From Gammaproteobacteria bacterium (GTDB taxonomy: Bacteria > Pseudomonadota > Gammaproteobacteria > Steroidobacterales > Steroidobacteraceae), in contig PKRE01000006.1 in the NCBI GenBank assembly GCA_017577615.1, positions 124,001 to 188,000 of the forward strand: 64,000 nt of DNA, given 5' to 3'. The notes beneath the pieces were generated by a model, which worked only from the letters and a program-made list of their open reading frames with translations, was not told where the DNA came from and searched no databases. Below, in pieces: positions 43,471 to 52,369 of this stretch. The first letter of the stretch is position 1; each line of letters begins with the position of its first letter. The translations under genes were made by a program, and so were the position numbers.

Positions 43471-44427
43471 TCAACTCGACTGTTTGCCGAGGGACTGCTC
43501 TTTGGTTCTGTCGCTACGAGACTTCTTGACGAAAAGATCCGCGATGATCCCTCGAATCCAGCGATTGGCGGGATCGTGCTTGAAGCGCGAATGCCAATGC
43601 TGACGCACGATCCTCGGCCGCGCGTTGAACGGTGGGCGCACGACCTTGAGATCGCCCATCCGAGCGAGGCTCAATCCGATCGCGTACGGTACCGTGACGA
43701 TCAAGTCCGAGCGACTGAGCACTGCCGGCAGAGCCAAGTAGTGCTGTACTCTCAGCACGACCCTACGCGCGAGGCCCATCTCGCGTAGCTCAGCCTCGAG
43801 GGTGTCGTCCAGGGAACCGTCGGCATGCACTACGGCATGTCGACCTTCGGCAAACTGCTTGCGAGTCATCTCATCGCCAATCTCCGAATGATCGCGGCGT
43901 ACGAGACACACAAACGAGTGCGCAAAGAGTCGCTGCTGAAACAGCGCTGCACTTTGCAGCTCCGGGAAGTACCCGACGACCAGATCGACCTCGCCGGATC
44001 TCAAAGCAGGCTCGAGCTCCGGCACGGGAAGGTTGACCGTGCGAATCTCTATCCCAGGAGCGACCGCCGCAACGCGTTCCATGATGGGCGGCAAGAACAC
44101 GAGCTCGCCGATATCGTGCATTGCCAAGGTGATGGAGCGTTGTGCGGTCGCGGGATCGAAGTCCTGTTGCCGTAACAGATCGAAACGAATGCTGTCGAGA
44201 ATCCTGTCGAGAGGCGCTGCCAGGCGTTCAGCATAAGGAGTTGGACAGATCCCCGTACCCGTGCGAACGAACAATGGGTCGCCGAAAATCTTCCGCAGCT
44301 TACTCAACGCAAAGCTCGTTGCTGGTTGACTCATACCGAGCACCTGCGCAGCTCGCGTGACGCTGCCGGTTCGTAGCAGGGCGTCAAACACCACGAGGAG
44401 ATTCAGATCGACATCGCGAAGGTTCAC
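43471..44427 (-). CDS. LysR-family transcriptional regulator (coupled to SDR)
   Basis: GTG at 44427 is chosen because it overlaps the SDR stop in a GTGA arrangement and begins VNLRDVDLNLLVVFDALL, the normal LysR N-terminus; it gives 318 residues. The winged helix-turn-helix is in residues 10-65 (GSVTRAAQVLGMSQPATSFALSKLR). The effector domain carries DLVVGYFPE and PYAIGLSL and resembles the NodD/NahR branch of LysR proteins, many of which sense aromatic compounds. Being encoded at the end of a catabolic transcript rather than opposite it is less common. Confidence 0.87.
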   Translation of the reverse strand: MNLRDVDLNLLVVFDALLRTGSVTRAAQVLGMSQPATSFALSKLRKIFGDPLFVRTGTGICPTPYAERLAAPLDRILDSIRFDLLRQQDFDPATAQRSITLAMHDIGELVFLPPIMERVAAVAPGIEIRTVNLPVPELEPALRSGEVDLVVGYFPELQSAALFQQRLFAHSFVCLVRRDHSEIGDEMTRKQFAEGRHAVVHADGSLDDTLEAELREMGLARRVVLRVQHYLALPAVLSRSDLIVTVPYAIGLSLARMGDLKVVRPPFNARPRIVRQHWHSRFKHDPANRWIRGIIADLFVKKSRSDRTKEQSLGKQSS

Positions 44428-45143
44428 TTCAAGCTCACACCACCATCGACGTTCAATACCGCACCCGTGCACATTGCGGCGCTCGGAGATACGAGGAAGC
44501 GTACCGCCGCGGCGATATCGCTCGGTTGGAGCCATGCGCCGAGCGGAAAATCCGCATCAACGCGCGCAGAGGTGCGCGTGAGCTCGGTGCGTGTCGGCCC
44601 GGGACACACCGCGTTGGCCCGGATACGGTACTTCGCCCACTCGTAAGCGGTCTGACGCGTCAACGCGAGCAGCCCGGCTTTGGCTGCGGCGTATGCCGCC
44701 CCTCCGACGGGCGAAACGCAATGTGCCGCGATCGAGGCCACGTTCACGATTGCTCCCCCACCTCGGCGCCGCATTGCGCCGAGTACCCCCTGTGTTGCCA
44801 CGAATGCAGAGGTCAAGTTTAGGGCAAGCGTACCTTGCCAATCCTCGAGAGTCATTTCCTCCAAGGTCCGCCGTGGGCCGCCACCAACGTTGTTCACCAA
44901 GATGTCAATACCCGGCTCCTGCTGGTCGAGACGGGCGAATAACGCTGCCATGGCGTGCGGATCAGCAGCGTCCACGGTGAAAGCTGTGCCGCCCACCTCC
45001 CGGGCCAACGCCATCGCCCGTTCGGCGTCCAGATCCACGATCAGCACCCGCGCGTGCGCGCGCGCCAGCTCGTGCACGATCGCCGCACCGATGCCGTTCG
45101 CGCCTCCCGTGACGATCGCCACCTTGCCAGTCAATTCAGCCAC
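44424..45143 (-). CDS. Short-chain dehydrogenase/reductase
   Basis: GTG at 45143, with GGGAG just upstream, gives 239 residues. It is a classical SDR: cofactor motif VTGGANGIGAA, NNVGGG, catalytic Ser in NVASIAAHC, and Tyr/Lys in AAYAAAKAG. The acidic residue after the second strand (VDLDAE) suggests NAD(H). Its stop overlaps the LysR start. It probably oxidises or reduces an alcohol/ketone in the pathway served by the TonB receptor and glycyl-radical homologue, but the substrate is unknown. Confidence 0.9.
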   Translation of the reverse strand: MAELTGKVAIVTGGANGIGAAIVHELARAHARVLIVDLDAERAMALAREVGGTAFTVDAADPHAMAALFARLDQQEPGIDILVNNVGGGPRRTLEEMTLEDWQGTLALNLTSAFVATQGVLGAMRRRGGGAIVNVASIAAHCVSPVGGAAYAAAKAGLLALTRQTAYEWAKYRIRANAVCPGPTRTELTRTSARVDADFPLGAWLQPSDIAAAVRFLVSPSAAMCTGAVLNVDGGVSLK

Positions 45144-45451
45144 ATCACACTCCCAGGGTTGAATCCGATCACGTCGTGTCGCACCCACCGCTGCGCGAGG
45201 CGATTCCGCCGCGTGAATTCGACGTGCGACCTCGAGCGCCTTGTGAGCGACACCGCCCTAACGGCTGGAGACTCGAGCACGGCGGATCATGCCCGGCCGT
45301 CGAATCCTGATAATCTAAACCAGTCGCTGTATGCTCTTGCGACGCTCGAAAAGGCAGGAGGCACGAGCGGCAGGCGCTTCGCCCTCGTGAAATTCACATA
45401 AGAATTGAGAGACGACTGACCGGGATAACCGGGATGTCGGTCAATGCTGCC
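45144..45451. other. Intergenic region between SDR and aldo/keto reductase genes
   Basis: The 308-base gap presumably holds the promoter of the SDR-LysR pair. No coding frame with similarity to a family, no clear inverted repeat and no RNA gene was recognised. Confidence 0.45.
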
Positions 45452-46426
45452 CTACTCGTGCTTGACCGGGTCGAACAATCGAGGATGCGCAGCAGTGACG
45501 CGCAGTGACTCGAGCAGCGGCAGCCACTCTTGCTGCGAGTCGAGCAGTCGAAGCGCCCCCAAGTTTTCTTCAAGATTTGTCGTCTTCGTTACCCCGATCA
45601 GTGCGGTTGCCGTGGCTGGATTTGTCAATGTGAATGCGATCGCCAGCTGCGCGGCGCTTGCACCGAACGCTCGTGCGATTTCTCGTAAACGCGGTTGACT
45701 GGCCCTGATCTGTTCGCGTACCCCGCCCGCATCACGCGCGATGTTACGTTCGCGCGGACGTTCGCCACGCGCAAAGTCGCTCGGATTCACCCGATCGCGA
45801 TCCAAGTGACCCGCGAGGATACCGCCTTCCAATACGAATGCGGCACAGAGCGCCGATTGACCTGAGGCGAACAGCCGAGCGTAACGTGCATCTTCGACGA
45901 CGTTGCGACGCGCCACGTTGTATTGGAGCTGCACAAGGCACGGCGAGCGTCCGTTCAGCACCGCGCAAGCTGCTTCGATCTGCTCTGGCTCCCAGTTCGT
46001 CACGCCCCAAGCACGCGCAATCCCGGCGCGCACCAGCGCATCAACCTCCTCGCAGAAAGCGGCAAAGTCCACCTCAGGGGTGGGTCGAGAAACCATGACC
46101 ACATCGACGTGGTCGACATCGAGCCGGCGCAAAGATGCTTTAGCCTGCTCCGCCAATGACTGTTCCGGGTAGTTCCACAGCCATAGCTTCAGCGCAAGCA
46201 TGTACTGTTCGCGCCGCAGGCCGGCGGTCCGCATGGCAGCGGCAAACGCCTCCTCCGTATCCGGCTTGTCCCAGTAGTAACCGACATCGAACAGGTTGAT
46301 GCCCCGTTCGACTGCAAGCGAGAGCAATCCGGCGCACTCGCGTCGACTCAGCCGCGAGAAAGTGTTCCAAGAGCCGAGCGAGAGCGCCGAAACCGGTCGA
46401 TCCAATCCGATGTCACGGTAGAGCAT
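45452..46426 (-). CDS. Aldo/keto reductase
   Basis: ATG at 46426 with GGAG five bases upstream gives 324 residues. The TIM-barrel signature includes LSLGSWNTF, catalytic Asp and Tyr in NLFDVGYYWDKPDTEE, Lys in LALKLWLW, and ALIGVTKTTNLEENLGAL for NADPH phosphate. A catalytic His is less clear, with VVMVSRP where VYxxHRP is usual, so the Ser in place of His is notable. It lies 52 bases after the TonB receptor stop and probably acts in the same pathway. Confidence 0.87.
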   Translation of the reverse strand: MLYRDIGLDRPVSALSLGSWNTFSRLSRRECAGLLSLAVERGINLFDVGYYWDKPDTEEAFAAAMRTAGLRREQYMLALKLWLWNYPEQSLAEQAKASLRRLDVDHVDVVMVSRPTPEVDFAAFCEEVDALVRAGIARAWGVTNWEPEQIEAACAVLNGRSPCLVQLQYNVARRNVVEDARYARLFASGQSALCAAFVLEGGILAGHLDRDRVNPSDFARGERPRERNIARDAGGVREQIRASQPRLREIARAFGASAAQLAIAFTLTNPATATALIGVTKTTNLEENLGALRLLDSQQEWLPLLESLRVTAAHPRLFDPVKHE

Positions 46427-46478
46427 GATCACTCCAGGCCGACGCGGCCGCTGCTGCGGCCGCGTCGCACACTGGTGG

Positions 46479-48746
46479 TCAGAAACGGTAGCGTGCCAAC
46501 AGCGATACGCGACGCGGCTCTCCTGGCACGTTCAGCTGGATACCGAAAATCGTCGCATTCTGGTTGTACACGAGGTACTCCTTGTCCGTGAGGTTCGATC
46601 CCTCGAGAGCGAGCTCCAGCTGCGGTAAGGCCGCCGGCTCGAATGCAATGCGCGCATTGAGCAGCGTGTAAGCCTTCTCGAGCGAGGTCGGATCCGCAAT
46701 CGTCAGGAATTGATCGTCGCGATAGCTGGCATCCGCACGCAGCGTCCAGTTGCCAAGCGAAGTCGTCAGATCGTATTGAGCACCAGCGGAAATCGTCCAC
46801 TCCGGGACGTGCGGCAACTTCGTATCGTACGTCACGCCGACGACCCCACCGGCCAATCGCACGAACTCGTTGTGCGTGTAGCCGGCTCCGAGATTCAATG
46901 TGAATGCGCTCGTCGGGCGCCAAGTGGCCTCGATCTCCACTCCGTAGAGCTCGGCATCGCCACCATTCTGCGTGACATTGACGACCCCGCCCGTGGGGCC
47001 CGGCACGATCACGTTGAGTTGGATGTCGGTCCAGTCGCTCCACCAAGCCGCGCCGTTCAGTGTCAGCCTGCCGTCCAGCCAACGTGTCTTCGCACCGATC
47101 TCATAGGTCGCAAGCTCCTCCGGCCCATAGACCGGCGTCGGCAGGACCGCCGTGGGATTGCCGAATCCACCGCTCTTGAAGCCCTCAGCATAGCTCGCGT
47201 AGAGCATCACGTCGTCACTGAGCTTGAAGTTCAAGCCCACGCGCGGAGTGAACGAGAACCAATCCTCCGAACGCGTCTGCGCCGGAATGGAAACGAAGTA
47301 ATCCCGTTGCGGCAGCTGTGTCTCCGTGGTGAAGGTCTTGTCGTCCCAGTTCGCGCGCGCACCGAGCACGAGTGTCAGCTTATCGGTGAGATCGATCTCT
47401 TCTTGAGTGAAGATCGCAATGCTCTCCGCCTCGTAATCTTGCAACACGAGGGTATCGCGAGCATCGCTCGGCAGGCCGGTCACTTCGTACACGCCGTGGA
47501 AGCTTTCGCTGAAGCGACGGCTCTTACCTTTCTCTGAGAAATAGTACACACCAGCCAGATACCGCAAACGACCGCCGGCAAGTTCACCGCTCACCTGAAA
47601 CTCTTGACTGATCTGCTCGTCGTCGATCTTCTCGTGCGTCGACGAAATGGTGAACGGGCTCGTATCGCCGTCCACCCGTACCTCACTCGAAAGGTCGCGC
47701 CACGCGCTGATGGACTTGAAGCTGAACGCGTCGCTCGGACTGAACGTGAAGGTCGCCGATACGCCGCCGATGTCGTAATCGTCCTGCAGCGGACTACCGC
47801 TGTGGGTCGTGTACCGGTCGCTGATGACCCAGCGACTGTCGTAGAGTGTCCCGGCCGGTAAACCGAGCTCGATGGCTTGCACCGGCGCCGCAATCTCATT
47901 GAAACGCGCGACGAGCGGGGGCGGTGGCGTCGTAAAGGCCGTCGCGTTGGACAAGAGACCAGTGTTGCGTTGGCGGCTGTAGTCTGCGCGCAAGTCCAGC
48001 TCGCTGTGCTCGCCGAGTTGAAACAGGAGACCGCCTCGCACGACTGCACGATCCTCGTCGTTCGTTTTCTTACCGTCGAACAGGCGGCGACCGTATCCTT
48101 CGGAAGTGAACACGCCGAACGCGAGCTTGCCGCCGACACGGCCCTCGACGATCGGTCCATTGATACTGCCTTGAACATCGATGCGCTCGTCTTCACCGAG
48201 ACGCACCGCGAACATGCCCTCTGCCGGTCCGAAGACACTCGGGCTGGTGGTAATGACGTTAACCGCACCACCGATCGTGTTACGCCCGTAGAGCGTACCC
48301 TGTGGACCGCGCAGGACTTCGATACGCTCGATATCCGTGACACTCATCAACCCACCGAGCGTGCGCGCCAGATATACGCCGTCCAGGTACAAGCCGACGC
48401 CGGGATCTGTTGGATACGCATAGTCGCCCGTGCCAACGCCGCGTATCCAAGCTGCATATGCCGAACCGCCTGCGGTTGGCCGGTTCGTCACCGTGAGCTC
48501 GACGTTGGGTGTGAAATTTGTGATGTTGCGAAGATTCGTCACGCCACGGTTGATCAGTGCCTCCTCGTTGAAAGCAGCAATAGATATGGGCGTATCCTGC
48601 AGGTTCTCCTGGCGACGCTGCGCCGTGACCACGATCTCCTCGACGACTGGCGCATCTTGAGCATGTGCGACTTGAACGGTAACCGCCGAGCCAGTCGCAA
48701 CCAGATAAGCAATCGCCTGCCTCAATTGCTCTTTGCTTCTGATCAT
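46479..48746 (-). CDS. TonB-dependent outer-membrane receptor
   Basis: The 755-residue protein begins at an ATG behind a G-rich ribosome site. A signal peptide ends VQVAHAQ/D. The TonB box region reads EEIVVTAQRRQENLQDTPISI, the form common in receptors for plant-derived or hydrophobic nutrients in sphingomonads and Steroidobacter relatives. The plug domain holds IRGVGTGDYAYPTDPGVGLYLDGVYLARTLGG and VLRGPQGTLYGRNTIGGAVN; the barrel ends with the expected aromatic (LLARYRF). It lies next to the glycyl-radical homologue, suggesting import of that enzyme's substrate precursor. Confidence 0.94.
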   Translation of the reverse strand: MIRSKEQLRQAIAYLVATGSAVTVQVAHAQDAPVVEEIVVTAQRRQENLQDTPISIAAFNEEALINRGVTNLRNITNFTPNVELTVTNRPTAGGSAYAAWIRGVGTGDYAYPTDPGVGLYLDGVYLARTLGGLMSVTDIERIEVLRGPQGTLYGRNTIGGAVNVITTSPSVFGPAEGMFAVRLGEDERIDVQGSINGPIVEGRVGGKLAFGVFTSEGYGRRLFDGKKTNDEDRAVVRGGLLFQLGEHSELDLRADYSRQRNTGLLSNATAFTTPPPPLVARFNEIAAPVQAIELGLPAGTLYDSRWVISDRYTTHSGSPLQDDYDIGGVSATFTFSPSDAFSFKSISAWRDLSSEVRVDGDTSPFTISSTHEKIDDEQISQEFQVSGELAGGRLRYLAGVYYFSEKGKSRRFSESFHGVYEVTGLPSDARDTLVLQDYEAESIAIFTQEEIDLTDKLTLVLGARANWDDKTFTTETQLPQRDYFVSIPAQTRSEDWFSFTPRVGLNFKLSDDVMLYASYAEGFKSGGFGNPTAVLPTPVYGPEELATYEIGAKTRWLDGRLTLNGAAWWSDWTDIQLNVIVPGPTGGVVNVTQNGGDAELYGVEIEATWRPTSAFTLNLGAGYTHNEFVRLAGGVVGVTYDTKLPHVPEWTISAGAQYDLTTSLGNWTLRADASYRDDQFLTIADPTSLEKAYTLLNARIAFEPAALPQLELALEGSNLTDKEYLVYNQNATIFGIQLNVPGEPRRVSLLARYRF

Positions 48747-48772
48747 ACATTCCCCCCGACTACTTACTACTC

Positions 48773-51256
48773 CTATGCCTTCGAATCACCGAACGTGCCT
48801 GCTCTCGCCGCGCGCTCGATGAGATCTTGTTGAATCGGGTCCGGCAGCTGCGTGAAGTAAGCGCTGCAACCGCCGATGCGGACGATCAAGTCCGCGAAGC
48901 GATCGGGTGCAACACGCGCCTCACGCAAAGTGCGCTCTGCCACGACATTGAATTGCAAGTGCTTGCCGCCTCTGGAGAAGTAATCGCGCACTGCGCTCGC
49001 TACGGCACAAGTGCTCTCCGGCGTAGCGAATGCCTCCGGTCGCAGAAACAGCTCCAAGGACATCGACTGCCAGCAGCTTTGATCGATCTTTGTAGCGCTG
49101 CGGAGCACTGCATGTAGCCCGTGGCGGTCACGTCCGTTCACTGGCGTCAGCGATTCAGCCGCCAAGTTCTCTCCGGCGCGACGCCCGTCCGGCGTTGCGC
49201 CAGTCAGCGCACCGCCGGGCCAGCTGGCTGTGCCGATCGTGATCGCTGCGGGAATGAATCGGCCTCCGTAGACGGTCGTGTGCTTCTTGACCTCATTCGC
49301 CCAGAACGCGTACAGGTCCGCGGCGATCGAGTCCGCATAGTCATCGTCGTTACCGTACTTGGGCGCTGCGAGAGCGTGCTGCCGTATGCGCTGTCCGCGT
49401 TCGCCGGCCCAATCGTTCACCAGCGCTTCGACGAGCTCGGCGGCAGTCGCAAGTTTGTCTTCGAACACGACCTTCTTGATCGCGGCCAGCGAGTCGGCGA
49501 CGTTGATCATTCCGATCGGGTTGATCGCGGAACCGTTCTCGTAGGGCAGCGTCCGGCCGAGAATGTTCTGATGCGACTGTAGACCGCCTTCGCTGAGAGC
49601 AGTTTCGATCGTCTGCGGAAAGCGCTCGGCGTACGCCTGCATCGTGACGTTGTTGAACTCGCCTTGCAGCTCGATGAAGTGCGCGAGCTGCACTTTGAGC
49701 GCAGCCCAGAATTCCTCGTACGAGCTGCATTCGACGAGGGGCTTCGTTCTCGGCCCGACCTGCGCACCAGTGCGCGGGTCCTTTCCGCCATGAATGGCGA
49801 ACTCGAGCACGCGGGGCACGGTGAACATCGGCCATGCGATCGTGCGCGATTGACCCGGTATGTTCACACCCAGCGATCCCGCCACGGCGTAATCACGCGC
49901 TTGTTCGACTGAGAGACCTTGCGATTGCAAGTATGGAATGATGGACTCGTCGTTGATGAGCGCCGGCATACCGATGCCGGTTGCAATCGTGCGCAAGGCC
50001 TCGAGCAGCAACGCATCCGGTGTTCCGCGATGCACGCGCATCGTGAGCGTCGGATGAGGTGCCGGACATTCGCGTGCCGCGCGCAGAATCAGGAAGGACA
50101 AAGGCGTCGTGGCGTCTCGCCCATCGGGCGTTTGGCCGCCGATGACACAGTTGTGCCACTTAGCGAGGCCGCCGTACTTTGACCGATGAGTGCGTCCCGC
50201 CGTGATCACGATCTGCGAATCCTTGATACGCAACCACTGGAGCAGCTCGAGCGCCTCGTATTCCGTGATCCGCCCAGCCTTCAAGTCCTCTTCGTAATAG
50301 GGTTGCAGGTACTGATCCAGTCGTCCGAATGACAAGACTCCGGACGGCAGCACGACGAGCACCATGAACCACAGCGACTGCAACGCCTCGCGGAACGTGC
50401 GCGCCGGCTTCGCCGGCACGTGACGACACATACGCGCGAGCTCGAGCAGCTCCTCCCGTCGCGCAGGATTGCTTTCCTTTTTGGCAGTTTCCTCGGCAAG
50501 GGCGGCAAAACGCGCTGCGTAGCGCTTCACGGCCTCCAATGCGATCACGATCGCACGCAGCTGATCGATCTTCGCTGCCGCCTCCGCCGTGAACAGCCGC
50601 GTTCTCGCGAGCTCTCGGCGCGCCTCTTCTATCAAGGCGTCGAGCCCCAGGCGGATGACTTTCTCAAATTGAAAGACGCCTATGATCTGACTGATCTCGT
50701 GGTGGATACCCCAACCGCACCCGATCATGCCGCCTGGACCCCAGCCCTCCTCCTTACTGCGAAACGGCGGGAGCACCACCCCGAGCTGGGCATAAGGCCA
50801 AAGCCGATCATCGTCATACAGCGAGGTCATGCGCGCGGTCAGACAGCGCGTGCGCCAGAACTCGTTCATTTCGCGTATCCTTGGCCGATCCGCGTCGGCC
50901 ACCACGAAGCCGCTCGCGCACAAGGCGTCCAATTCATCGTCCGGCCACGGTGCCCACAAACAGGTAAGCTCTACGGCGCCAGGGCGACTGGCCAGATTGC
51001 CGAGCAAGAGGTCGTCTTCGTCGATGTAAATCGGAATTTCGTCGAGAACGCGCGCAAGCGCTCGACCGCAGCGAACGACTTGCGGCTCGCCTTCGCTGTC
51101 ACGGAATGCCTCCGTGACCAGCAGGCCTTTGGCGATGCTTACGGTGAATCTGCAATCACGTACGTCGTCCAATGATTTCAGGAGGCGCTGTATCCTTGGA
51201 GTCACGCCGTTCCAACCTCGCTTTAGAGTGCGATTAGAAGAAGTGTCGGAAGGCAA
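48773..51256 (-). CDS. Glycyl-radical-enzyme homologue (PFL/glycerol dehydratase family) lacking the catalytic cysteine
   Basis: TTG at 51256 with AGGA upstream gives 827 residues; no nearby ATG exists and similarity starts close by. The PFL-like domain spans about 15-680: LVTEAFRDSEGEP, IDEDDLLLGN, HPTLTMRVHRGTP, NVADSLAAIKKVVFE, ATPDGRRAGENLA. The C-terminal radical domain reads LIVRIGGCSAYF with Arg793 and Gly796; family members usually have Tyr after that Gly, here Cys797. The active-site loop is ARDYAVAGSLGVNIPG (Ser461), where typical members read GCVE, so both the thiyl Cys and the next Glu are absent. No activase gene is nearby. It may have a different reaction, a non-catalytic role, or be inactive. 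Confidence 0.85.
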   Translation of the reverse strand: MPSDTSSNRTLKRGWNGVTPRIQRLLKSLDDVRDCRFTVSIAKGLLVTEAFRDSEGEPQVVRCGRALARVLDEIPIYIDEDDLLLGNLASRPGAVELTCLWAPWPDDELDALCASGFVVADADRPRIREMNEFWRTRCLTARMTSLYDDDRLWPYAQLGVVLPPFRSKEEGWGPGGMIGCGWGIHHEISQIIGVFQFEKVIRLGLDALIEEARRELARTRLFTAEAAAKIDQLRAIVIALEAVKRYAARFAALAEETAKKESNPARREELLELARMCRHVPAKPARTFREALQSLWFMVLVVLPSGVLSFGRLDQYLQPYYEEDLKAGRITEYEALELLQWLRIKDSQIVITAGRTHRSKYGGLAKWHNCVIGGQTPDGRDATTPLSFLILRAARECPAPHPTLTMRVHRGTPDALLLEALRTIATGIGMPALINDESIIPYLQSQGLSVEQARDYAVAGSLGVNIPGQSRTIAWPMFTVPRVLEFAIHGGKDPRTGAQVGPRTKPLVECSSYEEFWAALKVQLAHFIELQGEFNNVTMQAYAERFPQTIETALSEGGLQSHQNILGRTLPYENGSAINPIGMINVADSLAAIKKVVFEDKLATAAELVEALVNDWAGERGQRIRQHALAAPKYGNDDDYADSIAADLYAFWANEVKKHTTVYGGRFIPAAITIGTASWPGGALTGATPDGRRAGENLAAESLTPVNGRDRHGLHAVLRSATKIDQSCWQSMSLELFLRPEAFATPESTCAVASAVRDYFSRGGKHLQFNVVAERTLREARVAPDRFADLIVRIGGCSAYFTQLPDPIQQDLIERAARAGTFGDSKA

Positions 51257-51271
51257 TCGATCCTAGTGTGA

Positions 51272-51293
51272 GGACGCAAACCGCGATACGTCC
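51272..51293. promoter_or_regulatory. Short inverted repeat in the LysR/glycyl-radical-homologue divergent gap
   Basis: GGACG (51272-51276) and CGTCC (51289-51293) are inverted copies 12 bases apart, flanked by CTAG on each side, in the 45-base gap between the divergent genes. Such a short shared gap is typical of a LysR regulator and its target. The repeat is short, so binding is only suggested. Confidence 0.35.
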
Positions 51294-51301
51294 GCGCTAG
51301 C

Positions 51302-52282
51302 ATGTCAGATATGCATAACTCGAATATCGCAAAGCTGGAGGTGCGCGCGCTGCTCGCTCTCGAAGCGCTGCTACGTGAACGCAGCGTCAGCAAGGCGGCA
51401 CAGCATGTCGGACTCAGTCAGCCCGCGATGAGCCATATGCTGGCCCGGCTACGGAGGACTTTTGGCGATGAGCTGCTCGTGCGCGGTCGACAGGGATTCG
51501 TCCTGACTGAGTACGGTGAGCGGTTGCTTGCGCACGTCACGCAACTTGCGCCACAGATCGAAGCGCTCGGCCGCGCTGATCGCTTTTCACCGCACGAGAG
51601 CGAAGCCACCTTCCGGATTGCTTGCACAGATCATGCAGCCATCGTGCTGTTGCCGCCCCTGCAACGTGCTTTTGTCACCGCAGCCCCCCGCGCCACTTTG
51701 AAGGTGTTATCAGTGCACAGCCGCCGCCTCGACATGGATCATCTCGAAGCGACGCGCTTCGATCTGCTTCTCGGGTGGTTCCAGACGCTACCGGCCGACT
51801 GGCACGTCAAGAAACTGCTTGAAGAGCGTCTGGTCGTCATCAGCGGCGCAGACAACAAGGCCATTGGCGAGACGCTCGACCTGGAGACGTTCCTCTCTCT
51901 CAAGCACGTCGTCCTGTCTCCGGACGAGCGAATGATGCAAAACATGGCCGACACGACGCTTGCCGCCCATGGTTTGCGACGTCAGGTCGGCGCGTTCGTG
52001 TCGAACTTTTCCGCCACGCCTTTCATAGTGCTCAACTCATCGTTGATCGCCCTGATCCCAGCGGGACTTGCCGCGCGTTTTGCTCAGCTACCGCGCTTGC
52101 GCGTCCACGAGCCACCGATTGCATTCCCGCCGTTCTCGGTCTCCATGGCCTGGCATCCCCGCGTTCACCACGAACCGGGCCATCGCTGGTTGCGCGAGTT
52201 GATCGCTGCAGCAGCCGAGGAGGCCCGCATGCTCCTCGACACATTCACGAGCCGCATACCGAACATCGATGCGAACGATTGA
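51302..52282 (+). CDS. LysR-family regulator, divergent from the glycyl-radical homologue
   Basis: The 326-residue protein has its helix-turn-helix at about residues 10-70 (ALEALLRERSVSKAAQHVGLSQPAMSHMLARLRRTFG). The effector domain contains RIACTDHAAIVLLPPL, FDLLLGWFQTLPADW and NFSATPFIVLNSSLIALIP, as in the NodD/NahR-like branch. With only 45 bases between starts, it most likely controls the glycyl-radical homologue and TonB receptor as well as itself. ATG at 51302 is the first start; a second ATG three codons later is possible. Confidence 0.9.
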   Translation: MSDMHNSNIAKLEVRALLALEALLRERSVSKAAQHVGLSQPAMSHMLARLRRTFGDELLVRGRQGFVLTEYGERLLAHVTQLAPQIEALGRADRFSPHESEATFRIACTDHAAIVLLPPLQRAFVTAAPRATLKVLSVHSRRLDMDHLEATRFDLLLGWFQTLPADWHVKKLLEERLVVISGADNKAIGETLDLETFLSLKHVVLSPDERMMQNMADTTLAAHGLRRQVGAFVSNFSATPFIVLNSSLIALIPAGLAARFAQLPRLRVHEPPIAFPPFSVSMAWHPRVHHEPGHRWLRELIAAAAEEARMLLDTFTSRIPNIDAND

Positions 52283-52369
52283 CCCGACCTCGTCCGCTCT
52301 TGTCAGATCACACTGCGGGCCTGAGTGACCACGCAACTCACTAAGACGGGGGATTTGAAGGGGGATTAA

